DNA of 64,000 bases from Polycyclovorans sp. (GTDB lineage Bacteria; Pseudomonadota; Gammaproteobacteria; Nevskiales; Nevskiaceae): the NCBI GenBank assembly GCA_002706265.1, contig PAKU01000033.1, positions 186,001-250,000 of the forward strand. Reading direction: 5' to 3'. The notes under the pieces were generated by a model that was given only the letters and a program-made list of their open reading frames with translations, had not been told where the DNA came from and did not search any database. A program made the translations under genes and the position numbers. This document shows, piece by piece, positions 1 to 9,262 of the stretch (the first letter of the stretch is position 1; the number at the start of each line of letters is the position of its first letter).

Positions 1-1890
1 ATATTGGCCGGTCCACGACAGCCGCGCGTTGCTGGTGACGTAGCCGGGCACGCGCACCGAGTTGGCGTCGTTGGCAAACACCCGGTCGAGGCCGATGGCC
101 TGCAGGCGTGCCGTCCAGGCCGGCACCGGGCGGTAGGCCAGTTCGGTGAAGACTTGCTGCTGTGGCAGGCCGGGAATGGCATTGCCCGAGAAGTCGTTGC
201 CGCCCAACTGATAATTGCGGAAGGTGAAGTCGTTGTAGCTGTAGCTCATCGACGCGGTCAGCACCGTGAGCGGCTGCCAGACCGCGCTGAGTTCGACGCC
301 GTTGCGGTCGGTGACCCCGGCATTGCGGAAAAAGCTGCGGCCAGATTGATCGGGCAGCTCGAAGCGCACCAGCTCGTCTTTGTTGCGGATTCGATAGAGC
401 ACCAGCTCGGCGCGCAGTCGGGCGCTGTCGAACTTGTAGCCCACCTCGACGTTGCGGGCTTCGGCCGGACCCAGGTCGGGGTTGAAGCCGCCGCCGGCGG
501 GGTTGGCCAGTTCGGAATTGGTAGGGGTTTCGAACCCGGTGCCGTAGCGGGTAAAGACGCTGCTGTGCTCGGTGAGGGCATAGCCCAGGCCGACATTGAC
601 GCTGGTGCGGTTGAACTCCTGACGGCCAGAGTCATCGCCATCGGTCTGGAACCGGTCGCCAACCGACAGGCGAATGCGGTCGTAGCGCAGGCCGGTGGTG
701 GCCGTGATTCGCTGCCAGACCATCTGATTGCTCAGATAGACGCCGATGCCCCGCGCGCGCTCGTCCTGGTCCAGCGTCCGCTCGCCGCGTACGCCACCGG
801 GGCTGTTGTCAAAGCGGCGCCGCTCGTCGGTCTGGGCTTCCACATCGGCTCCCAGGCTCAGGGTGTGCGCCACGTCTCCCCAGGCCAGGCGATGATCGAC
901 CTGCCCGCCCACTCCGCCGAACACGCGATCGAACTCGGTCTGTCCCCCGTTGGCGAACGGCAGGGCGTTGGCGAAGTCGCGCTGTCCGGCCCAGGTGCGG
1001 AGCCGGTAGTCGGTGTCGCTGGAAAGCGGCGCCCGCCATGACAGGCCGACGCGTTCCTGGCGGATGGATTCGGCCACCGCAAAGTTGACCGCGCCAGGAT
1101 TGGCCTGACGCCGGTTGGCCTGCACTTCGGCCAGAGTCAGCGCGGCGGGGTCCTGCGCGTCGATGTCGAGCGTGGACAGGTTGACCGCCAGCGTGCCCGC
1201 GCCGATCTGCAGCGCGTAGCGCGCCGAGCCGATCAGGCTGTCTGACGCCATGTTGTCGCGGTGCCCGGTGAGGTCGCGGTGGGCCAGCGACACCAGCCCC
1301 GACGAGCGCTCGCCCTGCAGGCCCACTTCACCACGCACGCGCCGGTCGCCCAGCTCACCAGTGACCACGTCGACCCGACCCCAGCGGTTCTCGGGCCGGT
1401 CACGCGTGGTGATGGCCAGCACGCCGCCCGCTCCATTGCCGTACAGGGCCGAGGCCGGGCCGCGCAGCACTTCCACCTGTTCGACCAGCGCCAGGTCCAG
1501 GGCGTCCAGATCGGTCTGGCCGTCGGGCATGGTCAGGGGAATGTCATCGACAAAAACGCGCACGCCGCGCACCCCGAAGGCGGCGCGACTGCCAAACCCG
1601 CGGATCGACAAGCGCAGCCCCTGATTGAGGTTGTAGACGCTCTGCGTGTAGACGCCCGGGATGCGCGTCAGTGTTTCCGACAGGGCCAGGCCGGGATCGC
1701 CGGTCTGGATGGCGGTGTTGACCACGCCGATCGCGGTGGGGGTTTCGACCCACGGGGTGGTGATGCGCGGGCTGGTCACCTCCAGCGGCGCCAGTGGCGT
1801 CACGTCGCCCTCGGTGGCGGCCATGGCGGACGGCAGGCTGGCCAGAATGCCGAGCACGGCAATGGGGCGGCAGGCGGTGATTCGCTTCAC
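1..1890 (-). CDS. TonB-dependent outer-membrane receptor, C-terminus cut by window edge
   Basis: An open frame of 630 codons runs from a GTG at 1890 to the window edge without a stop, so the C-terminal end of the barrel is missing. It begins with a signal peptide (VKRITACRPIAVLGILA, then a cleavage-like SAMA). The plug domain follows, with the typical segments SIRGFG, VRVFVDDIPLTMPDGQTDLD and LRGPASALYGNGAGG. The rest reads as amphipathic beta strands with aromatic ends (for example NVEVGYKF and SYSYNDFTF), as expected for the 22-strand barrel. Such receptors import iron chelates or other scarce ligands using TonB energy; the ligand cannot be told from sequence. No TonB/ExbBD or siderophore genes lie nearby. 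The family call is firm, the substrate unknown. Confidence 0.9.
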   Translation of the reverse strand, partial: MKRITACRPIAVLGILASLPSAMAATEGDVTPLAPLEVTSPRITTPWVETPTAIGVVNTAIQTGDPGLALSETLTRIPGVYTQSVYNLNQGLRLSIRGFGSRAAFGVRGVRVFVDDIPLTMPDGQTDLDALDLALVEQVEVLRGPASALYGNGAGGVLAITTRDRPENRWGRVDVVTGELGDRRVRGEVGLQGERSSGLVSLAHRDLTGHRDNMASDSLIGSARYALQIGAGTLAVNLSTLDIDAQDPAALTLAEVQANRRQANPGAVNFAVAESIRQERVGLSWRAPLSSDTDYRLRTWAGQRDFANALPFANGGQTEFDRVFGGVGGQVDHRLAWGDVAHTLSLGADVEAQTDERRRFDNSPGGVRGERTLDQDERARGIGVYLSNQMVWQRITATTGLRYDRIRLSVGDRFQTDGDDSGRQEFNRTSVNVGLGYALTEHSSVFTRYGTGFETPTNSELANPAGGGFNPDLGPAEARNVEVGYKFDSARLRAELVLYRIRNKDELVRFELPDQSGRSFFRNAGVTDRNGVELSAVWQPLTVLTASMSYSYNDFTFRNYQLGGNDFSGNAIPGLPQQQVFTELAYRPVPAWTARLQAIGLDRVFANDANSVRVPGYVTSNARLSWTGQY

Positions 1891-2031
1891 GGGGTCTCCA
1901 GACGTTGCGTTAATGGCTTATGGGTTGCTGTTGTCGCGGCAAAATCAGTATGCAAGCACATGAAAAGCAGTGCCACGAGGGTCTGCGACATGCCGTGGGT
2001 GTGGCGCCTCGCTGCGCGGTGTTGCCCGCCC

Positions 2032-3507
2032 TCATGGGGGCGTCAATGGCGTTGGGTTGTCGTCGTCGTCGTCGTCGCGCTGCCAGTCGTCGGCCTGCAG
2101 GGCGCGCGGCTGGTGCTCGACCGGATCGAGGCTGGCAATGTCGGACTGGTCGGGGGCCACCCGCAGCGCCTGCAGCTTGCGCGCCGACACCAGCACCCGG
2201 CTTTCCAGCGACGCTGTGGCCTTATTGTACGTGTCGACTGCCTTGCCGAGTTGATCGCCGACCTTGCTCCAGTGTGTGCCCAGGGTGCTGATGCGCTCGT
2301 AGAGCTGGCGTCCCAGCGCGGCGACTTCTTCGGCGTTCTTGGCCAGTGACTCCTGGCGCCAGCCGTAGGACACCGCGCGCAGCAGTGCGATCAGAGTGGT
2401 CGGCGTGGCGGGAATGACACGTTCGCCCACGCCGAACTCGATGAGGCTCGGGTCTTGCTCCAGTGCGGCGGAGAAGAAGTTCTCGCCGGGTAGAAACAGC
2501 ACGACGAACTCGGGCGACGGCGAAAACTGTTCCCAGTAGCTCTTGCGTCCCAGCGCGGTGATGTGGGCCTTCACCTGCCGCGCATGGTGGGCAAGATGCT
2601 GCTGGCGGCTTGCGTCGTCGGTGGCCTCGGCCGCGCGCAGGTAGGCGTCCAGAGGCGCCTTGGCATCGACCACGATCAGCTTGCCGCCCGGCAGTTTCAC
2701 CAGCAGGTCGGGGCGCAGTTTGCCGCCGTCGCGGTCGTCGCGGGACTCCTGCTGGGTGAAGTCGCAGTACTGGACCATGCCGGCCATTTCGACCACCCGC
2801 GTCAGCTGGATCTCGCCCCAGCGCCCGCGCGCGGTCGGCGTGCGCAGCGCGGTGACCAGGCTGGCGGTTTCGCGGTGCAGTTGCGGCAGGTGGGTTTCGA
2901 CCAGACCCTTCAATTGCTCGTTGAGCGCGGCGTACGAGGCCACCCGCGCCTGTTCCAGCTCGCCCAGTTTGCCGTCGACCTTGCTCAGCGACTCCTGCAG
3001 CGGCTTGACCAGCGCCTCGACGGCTTTCTCGCGCGCCGTAAGGTCGGTCTTGGCGCCTTCCTGATAGCGCTCCAGCTGGGTGCGGGCCAGCGCCAGAAAC
3101 GATTCGTTGTTCTTCTGCAGCGCCTGCGACGACAGGTGGCTGAAGGCGTCGGTGAGTGACTTGCGGGCTTCGTCCAGCAGCGCCAGTTTCTCGGCCGTCC
3201 CGTCACGTTCGGATTGCAGCTGGGCCGTGGTCTGGGCGAGCGCGCGCAGGGTGTCATCCCGCTGCGCGGCAGAGGCGTGCAATGCGGCTTCAAGCTGCGG
3301 AACGCGCTGCGCGGTGGTTTCGGCGATGGCGCGGCGCTCGGCTTCGACCTGCAGAATCTGTCGCAGGGCCTCGAACTCAGCCTGCAGCCCGGCATGTTTT
3401 GCCTGCTGGTCGCGCCGCCCCTGAAACTGCACCCACCCCCACACGGCAGCCGCCAGCAGGGCCACGGCCAGTCCGGCGATCAGCGGCAGCAGCAGCGTGT
3501 CATCCAT
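2032..3507 (-). CDS. rmuC: RmuC family DNA recombination protein
   Basis: The 491-residue protein has one N-terminal membrane segment (about residues 5-25), a long coiled-coil region rich in Ala, Gln and Glu (about 35-190), and then the RmuC nuclease-like domain, recognisable by RTPTARGRWGEIQL, the DLLVKLPGGK and VDAKAPLDAYL segments and the FLPGENFF motif. RmuC limits inversion at short inverted repeats in E. coli and its fold is related to restriction-type nucleases. The C-terminus is odd: after the domain comes a run of six Asp encoded by a perfect trinucleotide repeat, then NPTPLTPP. The gene is monocistronic, between the TonB receptor and a divergent small gene. The family is clear; the molecular role of RmuC proteins is still poorly defined. 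Confidence 0.93.
   Translation of the reverse strand: MDDTLLLPLIAGLAVALLAAAVWGWVQFQGRRDQQAKHAGLQAEFEALRQILQVEAERRAIAETTAQRVPQLEAALHASAAQRDDTLRALAQTTAQLQSERDGTAEKLALLDEARKSLTDAFSHLSSQALQKNNESFLALARTQLERYQEGAKTDLTAREKAVEALVKPLQESLSKVDGKLGELEQARVASYAALNEQLKGLVETHLPQLHRETASLVTALRTPTARGRWGEIQLTRVVEMAGMVQYCDFTQQESRDDRDGGKLRPDLLVKLPGGKLIVVDAKAPLDAYLRAAEATDDASRQQHLAHHARQVKAHITALGRKSYWEQFSPSPEFVVLFLPGENFFSAALEQDPSLIEFGVGERVIPATPTTLIALLRAVSYGWRQESLAKNAEEVAALGRQLYERISTLGTHWSKVGDQLGKAVDTYNKATASLESRVLVSARKLQALRVAPDQSDIASLDPVEHQPRALQADDWQRDDDDDDNPTPLTPP
2059..2077. repeat. Six-unit TCG/GTC trinucleotide repeat inside rmuC
   Basis: Six perfect tandem trinucleotides near the 3' end of rmuC encode six consecutive Asp residues in the RmuC tail. 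Unit number changes would stay in frame, so slippage would only lengthen or shorten the acidic tail. Confidence 0.85.
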
Positions 3508-3640
3508 GGTTGCAGTGCCCCTGAGGCGGTGGTCATGAAAAGGTCGGCCGCAAGCCTAACGCGCTGGGGTCGTGTCCGATGCGTCCGCGATCCGAGCCCG
3601 GGCGCTTGCGTCACCGGCAAACCGCGTTCGACACTGCGGC

Positions 3641-4243
3641 ATGAAGCGTTTTCTTGTGATCATGCCGTTGGTATTGGGGATTCTGGCCGCCGGGCTGTGG
3701 GCGTGGTTGGCGCGCCCCCCGCCACTGCACGAGGCGTCTGCCGCCTTCGGGGCGCGCAAACCCGGCATCGAGTTGGGCGCGGGTTTCGTCAGTTATGTTG
3801 ATGCCGCATCGGTGCGCGCCGTGTATGCCGACACGCAGGTGATCAACGACATCCGCCGCACCGCGACCCCGGCGCACCCGCCGCGCGCGTTGCTGACCTT
3901 GGCCTTGCGCCCGTTCACTCACCTCGACGTGCCGGGTTGGCTGACCTTGGATTTCTTCAACGACCGATTGATGGAAGTGACCTTCTACCCGCAGGACGCC
4001 AAGGCCTACGCGCCGGCCCTCAGCCGGGCGGAGCCCGGCCTGCGGCGACAGGGCGCCAACCGGCAGGTCGGGGTTTCGGGCCATCGCCGCGTGGCCGCCA
4101 ACATTGCCCAGCAAGCCTCGCCGCTGGGGCCACGCATGGGCGCCCGGCCGTTCGTGCTTTGGCAGGATCTGCGCCTGCGCGCCGAGCTGGATGACTGGGA
4201 TGCCCGCTTTGGCCATCTGCCCCAGCCGGCCGACCCCCGTTAG
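3641..4243 (+). CDS. Small membrane-anchored protein of unknown function
   Basis: About 200 residues starting MKRFLVIMPLVLGILAAGLW, which is either an uncleaved signal anchor or a signal peptide. The remainder is soluble and likely periplasmic, with no motif I recognise. A longer frame opens upstream at 3572, but the hydrophobic segment right after ATG 3641 favours that start. A bidirectional terminator follows immediately. It is divergent from rmuC with about 130 bp between them. I cannot name a family; the middle (GWLTLDFFNDRLMEVTFYP) looks like an ordinary mixed alpha/beta protein. Confidence 0.7.
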   Translation: MKRFLVIMPLVLGILAAGLWAWLARPPPLHEASAAFGARKPGIELGAGFVSYVDAASVRAVYADTQVINDIRRTATPAHPPRALLTLALRPFTHLDVPGWLTLDFFNDRLMEVTFYPQDAKAYAPALSRAEPGLRRQGANRQVGVSGHRRVAANIAQQASPLGPRMGARPFVLWQDLRLRAELDDWDARFGHLPQPADPR

Positions 4244-4246
4244 ACA

Positions 4247-4269
4247 AAAGGCCCGCAATGCGGGCCTTT
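4247..4269. terminator. Bidirectional intrinsic terminator
   Basis: Perfect 10-bp inverted repeat AAAGGCCCGC / GCGGGCCTTT with a 3-base loop. The A-run on one side and T-run on the other mean it can terminate both the small + strand gene ending at 4243 and slyD, which ends at 4294 on the other strand. Confidence 0.88.
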
Positions 4270-4293
4270 GGGTCGGTGACGGGCGCGCACCCA

Positions 4294-4779
4294 TCAACCG
4301 TGATGATGACCGCCCTCACCGTGGGCGTGACCGTGGGTCTTTTCTTCGTCGGTGGCGGCACGCACCTCGGTAATTTCAACCTCGAAGTTCAGGGTTTCGC
4401 CGGCAAGCGGGTGGTTGCCGTCCACGGTGATGGTGTCGGCCTCGACCGCCGTCACCGTCACCCGCATCGGGCCCTGTGCAGACTGCGCCTGGAAGGCCAT
4501 GCCCACTTCAATGGTGTCGATGCCCTGGAACGCTTCGCGCGGCACCTGCTGGATCAGCTCGGGCCGTTTGTCGCCGTAGCCATCGCCCGGGGCCACGGTG
4601 ACGTTCAGCTTGTCACCTGCCACCTTGCCGGCCAGTTCTTTCTCCAGCCCCGGGATGATGTTGCCGCCGCCGTGCAGGTAGGCCATGGGCTGTCCTTCCT
4701 GTGACTTGTCGAGCACCTCACCTTGGCTGTTGGTGAGGGTGTAATGAAAACGGGCGACGCAGTGGGCAGCAATCTGCAT
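4294..4779 (-). CDS. slyD: FKBP-type peptidyl-prolyl isomerase, SlyD-like
   Basis: 161 residues. The N-terminal half is an FKBP domain (FHYTLTNSQGEVLDKS, then YLHGGGNIIPGLEKELAGK). It is interrupted by the insert-in-flap region (about residues 70-130: PGDGYGDKRPELIQQVPREA) that gives SlyD its chaperone activity. The C-terminus is a short metal-binding tail rich in His and Gly (HGHAHGEGGHHHG). SlyD catalyses prolyl cis/trans isomerisation, acts as a folding chaperone and supplies nickel to hydrogenase maturation where present. The tail here is shorter and has no Cys, unlike E. coli SlyD, so nickel storage may be weaker. It shares the terminator at 4247-4269 with its convergent neighbour. Confidence 0.92.
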   Translation of the reverse strand: MQIAAHCVARFHYTLTNSQGEVLDKSQEGQPMAYLHGGGNIIPGLEKELAGKVAGDKLNVTVAPGDGYGDKRPELIQQVPREAFQGIDTIEVGMAFQAQSAQGPMRVTVTAVEADTITVDGNHPLAGETLNFEVEITEVRAATDEEKTHGHAHGEGGHHHG

Positions 4780-4976
4780 GAATCAACATCCGAATAAATG
4801 AAAGGGAATGCTAACGCCTCAGGCTTTTGTGCGCAGGCGCCGCACCTGGCCCCGAGCCGGCGCGCCCCGATGGACCGCGCACCCGCCGGACGTCACTGAA
4901 TCGTCATGTCGTTGTCACCGCAGCGAAAAAATGCCGGATTAGGGTGCTGGGCTTCCATTGTCCAAAGCCAACCGCC

Positions 4977-7115
4977 ATGAGCCATCATCCAATCGAAGAC
5001 AGCAATCGCTCCAATAACCCCGAAATCTGGGATCTGCTCGAGCAGCGCGTCACGCGCCGTTCGGTGCTCAAGAGTGGCGGGGCGATGGCCATCACCTCGG
5101 CCAGCGGCCTGTCGCTGCTGGGTCTGTCGGCCTGCAGCAGTGACAGTGACGGCGGCGCCTCGGGCGAGACGCCTGAGCCGCGCCTGGCCTTCACGCCGGT
5201 TGCCAAGAGCCTGGAAGACCGCGTGATTCTGCCGCCCGGCTACTCTGCCCGCGTGCTGTACGCACTCGGCGATCCCCTCGTCGACGGCCTGCCCGAATAC
5301 CCCAACGACGGCTCCGATGACGGCAACTGGGACCGTCGCGCCGGCGACCATCACGACGCCATTGCCTACTTCCCGCTGCCCAAGGGCACCCAGAACAGTG
5401 ATCGCGGTGTGCTGGTGATGAACCATGAAGCGCTGACCGACATTTACCTGCACGAGAACGGCCCCACCGATCTCGGCGACGGGGTGCGTCCGCTGGCCGA
5501 AGTGATCAAGGAGCAGTTCGCGCACGGGGTGGCCGTCATCGAAGTGGCACGCTCGGGCACCGGGGACTGGGCCGTGGATCGCAGCAGCGACCTCAATCGC
5601 CGCTGGCACGTCAACAGCGAAATGGAGATCAGCGGCCCGGCCCGCGGCTCCAGCCTGATGACCACGCCGCTGTCGCCCAACGGCATCACCACCTTCGGCA
5701 CGCTCAACGACTGCGGTCACGGCGTGACCCCGTGGGGCACCTACCTGGCCGGCGAAGAGAACTGGTTTGCCTATTTCAAGTTGAACAGCACAGGCGACGA
5801 CACGCCGCAACTGGCGCGCTACGGCATCAGCTCCGCGTCTCCCGGCTTCAACTACCGCGGCTGGGACACGCCCGCGCTGGGCAGCAACCAGCAGCGCCGT
5901 TTCAACGCGTCAAGAACCGGCGCCTCGGCGGCCAACGACTTCCGCAACGAGCCGCACCACTTCGGCTACGCCGTTGAGATTGACCCCTACAACCCGAACG
6001 CAAAACCGAAAAAGCGCACGGCCATCGGTCGTCTTTCGCACGAAGGCGTGTGGTTTGCGCCGGCCGTGTCGGGCCAGCCGCTGGTGGCCTACACCGGCGA
6101 TGATTCGCGCAACGAGTACATCTTCAAGTTCGTGTCTGACGTGGCGTGGAATCCCGCCGATGCGTCGCTGGGCATTGAAGGCGGCGACAAGTACCTGGAT
6201 GCCGGCACGCTGTATGCCGCCCGCTTCAATGGCGACGGCACCGGCGATTGGCTGCCGCTGACGCCGGACAATCCGGACCTGATGGGCATGAGCGCGGCTG
6301 AAATCGCGATCTATTCGCGCATCGCAGCCGACCGCGCCGGCGCCACCAAGATGGACCGACCGGAGTGGGGCGGCGTCAATCCGCGCAATGGCGAGGTCTA
6401 CTTCGCGCTCACCAACAGCAGCAGCGGCAGCAGTGGCCGGGGTCAGGGGGGTGGCGCTTCGCAGCCGCGCGATGCCGCCAACCCGCGCAGCTACACCGGC
6501 GGGCCGGACGGTGACATCACCACGGCCGGCGGCAATGTCAACGGCCATGTCATCCGCTGGCGTGAAAACGGGGTGCAGGACGCCGTGACCTTCGTCTGGG
6601 ACATCTACGCCTTTGGCGCCCGCGCCGACTACGCGGCCGCCATCAACCTGTCGAACCTTGACGACACCAACGACTTTTCCAGCCCCGACGGTCTGTGGTT
6701 CGACAAGCGCGGCATTCTCTGGCTGCAGACCGACGATGGCGCCTACACCGACACCACCAACTGCATGATGCTGGCGGCCACGCCGGGCACCGTGGGTGAC
6801 GGCGGCAGCTTCAATGTGCCGGGCGCCGACGGCGAGACGGTCACCACCTTTATCGGCGACGCGCCGGGCGAATCGCTGCGCCGCTTCCTGGTGGGCGTGC
6901 GCGGGTGCGAGATCACCGGCGTGGAAACCACCCCGGACTACCGCACGATGTTCGTCAACATCCAGCACCCGGGTGAGCGCGGCGACCTGACCGACTACCA
7001 GAGCAGCTGGCCCTACGCTGCCGACGCGACCCTGGCCGGGACCGTGGGCAGTCGGCGTCCGCGCACGGCCACCATCGTCATCACCCGCGACGACGGCGGC
7101 GAAATCGCCGTCTAA
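4977..7115 (+). CDS. phoX: PhoX-type phosphatase (DUF839 family), Tat-exported
   Basis: About 712 residues from ATG 4977; a longer frame opens at 4827 but its first 50 residues look non-coding. Near residue 30 is a twin-arginine motif (RRSVLK), followed by a hydrophobic stretch ending LLGLSACSS, so export is by Tat, perhaps with lipid anchoring. The body matches the PhoX/DUF839 family: VILPPGYSARVLYALGDP, NHEAL, GEENWFAYF, DGLWFDKRGILW and GCEITGVETTPD. PhoX enzymes are calcium/iron phosphomonoesterases induced by phosphate shortage, but many family members are untested, so phosphatase activity is inferred. The gene has its own strong terminator at 7138-7171 and overlaps the convergent acyltransferase stop by 4 bp. 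I see no convincing Pho box upstream. Confidence 0.85.
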   Translation: MSHHPIEDSNRSNNPEIWDLLEQRVTRRSVLKSGGAMAITSASGLSLLGLSACSSDSDGGASGETPEPRLAFTPVAKSLEDRVILPPGYSARVLYALGDPLVDGLPEYPNDGSDDGNWDRRAGDHHDAIAYFPLPKGTQNSDRGVLVMNHEALTDIYLHENGPTDLGDGVRPLAEVIKEQFAHGVAVIEVARSGTGDWAVDRSSDLNRRWHVNSEMEISGPARGSSLMTTPLSPNGITTFGTLNDCGHGVTPWGTYLAGEENWFAYFKLNSTGDDTPQLARYGISSASPGFNYRGWDTPALGSNQQRRFNASRTGASAANDFRNEPHHFGYAVEIDPYNPNAKPKKRTAIGRLSHEGVWFAPAVSGQPLVAYTGDDSRNEYIFKFVSDVAWNPADASLGIEGGDKYLDAGTLYAARFNGDGTGDWLPLTPDNPDLMGMSAAEIAIYSRIAADRAGATKMDRPEWGGVNPRNGEVYFALTNSSSGSSGRGQGGGASQPRDAANPRSYTGGPDGDITTAGGNVNGHVIRWRENGVQDAVTFVWDIYAFGARADYAAAINLSNLDDTNDFSSPDGLWFDKRGILWLQTDDGAYTDTTNCMMLAATPGTVGDGGSFNVPGADGETVTTFIGDAPGESLRRFLVGVRGCEITGVETTPDYRTMFVNIQHPGERGDLTDYQSSWPYAADATLAGTVGSRRPRTATIVITRDDGGEIAV

Positions 7116-8059
7116 TCGAGTTGCGGTGCGGCATCTGACCCCGGCGCCGTTACGGCGTCGGGGTTTTTCTTGTTCTGGATGCGCGCGTCCTTCTCGGCCC
7201 ACAGTTGCGCCACCCAGCGGTGGAAGTCGGCCCGAAATGCGGCGTCGCGTTCGTAGTCGCCGCGCAACAGGTGGCCGGGGATGGGGCGCACGGCCATGTG
7301 CAGCTCTGCCGTGCCCTGCTCGCCGCACAGCCAGCTCCAGAGGCGCGAGCGCCCGCCACGGGTGGGCGCGTAGACCAGGGTGACATCGACAAGCCCGGCG
7401 AACTGCTCGCCCATGGCATTGAGCGTGAAGGCCAGCCCCGCGCTCTTGGGCTTCAGCAGATGGATGAAGGGCGATGCCGTGGCCTGGCGCTTCGCGTCGG
7501 TGAAGCGCGTGCCTTCAAGAAAATTTACCAGCGCGACCGGCTGGCGCCGGTAGACCTCGCACTTGCGGCGGGTGGTTTCCAAGTCCTGATTGCGCAGCGC
7601 CGGATTTTTCGCCAGCGTCACTTTGGAGTGCCGCTTCATGAACGGAAACTCCATCGCCCAACAGACCTGGCCGATGATGGGAATGTACTTGAGCTGATCC
7701 TTGAGAAAGAAGCGCAGAAACGGCATGCGCCCGTGCAGGGCCACAAACAGGATCAGGATGTCGGCCCAGGACTGGTGATTGGCGATCACCAGATAGTTGC
7801 GCGCCGGATCGAGCGTGCCGTCGATCTCGATGCGCCAGTGCATCGGATGCACCCCTCGGTAGAGCAGCGCATTGCTGCCCACCCAGCGGCGGGCGATCCA
7901 CACGCAATAGCGGCTGGTGCGGTCGCGCAGCGCGCGGCTGGGAATCAGGTGCAGCAGCACGCCGGGCAGCATCAGCGTGAACCAGAAAATCAGCACGAAG
8001 AACTTCAGAACGAAGGTCAGGACCCCGACCAACGGTGCCGGCAGCAGACGCGCCATCAT
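7112..8059 (-). CDS. PlsC-family acyltransferase (YihG-like)
   Basis: 315 residues with two N-terminal hydrophobic segments (about 5-40), then the PlsC domain. The catalytic HX4D motif is NHQSWAD (His95, Asp100) and the substrate-binding motif is FLEGTR (Glu182-Arg185). The overall pattern (HWRIEIDG, KYIPIIGQVCWAMEFPFMKR) matches the YihG/long PlsC subgroup of inner-membrane acyltransferases that put acyl chains on lysophosphatidic acid or a related lysolipid. Its C-terminal codons encode the hairpin used as the phoX terminator on the other strand. It may be co-transcribed with pyrF-hemE, which lie upstream on the same strand about 130 bp away. Confidence 0.88.
   Translation of the reverse strand: MMARLLPAPLVGVLTFVLKFFVLIFWFTLMLPGVLLHLIPSRALRDRTSRYCVWIARRWVGSNALLYRGVHPMHWRIEIDGTLDPARNYLVIANHQSWADILILFVALHGRMPFLRFFLKDQLKYIPIIGQVCWAMEFPFMKRHSKVTLAKNPALRNQDLETTRRKCEVYRRQPVALVNFLEGTRFTDAKRQATASPFIHLLKPKSAGLAFTLNAMGEQFAGLVDVTLVYAPTRGGRSRLWSWLCGEQGTAELHMAVRPIPGHLLRGDYERDAAFRADFHRWVAQLWAEKDARIQNKKNPDAVTAPGSDAAPQLD
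7138..7171 (+). terminator. Intrinsic terminator of the phoX-type gene
   Basis: 12-bp stem ACCCCGGCGCCG / CGGCGTCGGGGT (one G-U pair) with a TTA loop, followed by TTTTCTT. It lies 22 bp past the phoX stop and inside the last codons of the opposing acyltransferase gene. Confidence 0.85.
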
Positions 8060-8190
8060 CTCAGGCGTCGCGTGCCAAGGCCGGTCGTGGGACGCGGCCT
8101 CGCAGGTGGCCGGGGGCGGGCACCGATCCCCGAGCCGTCCGGGCGCCGCCGGAAGACGAGATGCCGAGCGCAGGCCCCATGTTCACGGGC

Positions 8191-9252
8191 TCAGCCGTGG
8201 TAGGCCGGGGACAGCTCACGCACCGCAGCGACCATGGCGGCTGCGTGGTCCGGGTGCACGCCCGGCGTGATGCCGTGGCCCAGGTTGAAGACGTGGCCGC
8301 TGCCGTTGCCGAAGCTTTGCAGCACCTTGGCCACTTCGATGCGAATGCGCTCGGGCGAGGCGTACAGAATGCTGGGGTCGAGGTTGCCCTGCAGCGCCAC
8401 CTGCGCCCCCACGCGCGTCCGCGCCTGGCCGATGTCGGTGGTCCAGTCCAGGCCCAGCCCATCGCAGCCGGTTTCGGTCATCAACTCCAGATGCTGGCCG
8501 CCGCCCTTGGTGAACAGCACCACAGGCACGGTCGGCGCCACTCGCTTGAGGTGGGCGACGATTTTCGCCATCGGCTCCAGCGAGAACTGCACATAGGCTT
8601 CAGGCGTGAGTGCGCCGCCCCAGGTGTCAAAGATCATCACCGCGTCGGCGCCGTGTTCGATCTGCGCCTGCAGATACAGGCTGGTGGCCGCCGACAGCTT
8701 CGCCAGCAAGGCTTCCATGGCGTCGGGCGCGTCGTACATCAGGGCCTTGGCGCGGGCGAAATCCTTGGAGCCGCCGCCCTCGATCATGTAGGTCGCCAGG
8801 GTCCACGGGCTGCCGGCAAAGCCGATCAGCGGAATACGGCGGCCCAGGGCGCGCTTGATGGCGGCCACGGCGTCCATCACATAACGCAGCTCCACGTTGG
8901 GGTCAGGCACCGGCAGCTTGTCGATCTGTCGCGGGTCACGAATGGGGTCGGCGAAGCGCGGACCCTCGCCCTCTGCAAACGACAGGCCCAGGCCCATGGC
9001 ATCGGGCACGGTGAGGATGTCCGAGAACAGGATGGCGGCGTCCAGGTCATAGCGTTCCAGCGGCTGCATCGCCACTTCGGCGCAGAGTTCCGGATTGCGG
9101 CACAGGCTCATGAAATCACCGGCCCTGGCCCGGGTGGCGCGGTACTCGGGCAGGTAACGGCCGGCCTGACGCATGAACCAGACCGGGGTACGGTCAAGGG
9201 GCTCGCGGCGCAGCGCGCGGAGGAAGCGGTCGTTCTGAATCGGCGTTGTCAT
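8191..9252 (-). CDS. hemE: Uroporphyrinogen decarboxylase
   Basis: 353 residues from [10 protein letters not shown]; the open frame extends further upstream into pyrF but those residues are not part of the family. The hallmark [16 protein letters not shown] and [17 protein letters not shown] are present, with ..[22 protein letters not shown].. and the C-terminal [15 protein letters not shown]. HemE removes the four acetate carboxyls of uroporphyrinogen III to give coproporphyrinogen III in heme synthesis, in the cytosol. It starts 10 bp after pyrF ends, so the two are very probably co-transcribed. Confidence 0.97.
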   Translation of the reverse strand: MTTPIQNDRFLRALRREPLDRTPVWFMRQAGRYLPEYRATRARAGDFMSLCRNPELCAEVAMQPLERYDLDAAILFSDILTVPDAMGLGLSFAEGEGPRFADPIRDPRQIDKLPVPDPNVELRYVMDAVAAIKRALGRRIPLIGFAGSPWTLATYMIEGGGSKDFARAKALMYDAPDAMEALLAKLSAATSLYLQAQIEHGADAVMIFDTWGGALTPEAYVQFSLEPMAKIVAHLKRVAPTVPVVLFTKGGGQHLELMTETGCDGLGLDWTTDIGQARTRVGAQVALQGNLDPSILYASPERIRIEVAKVLQSFGNGSGHVFNLGHGITPGVHPDHAAAMVAAVRELSPAYHG

Positions 9253-9262
9253 GGGTTCATTG

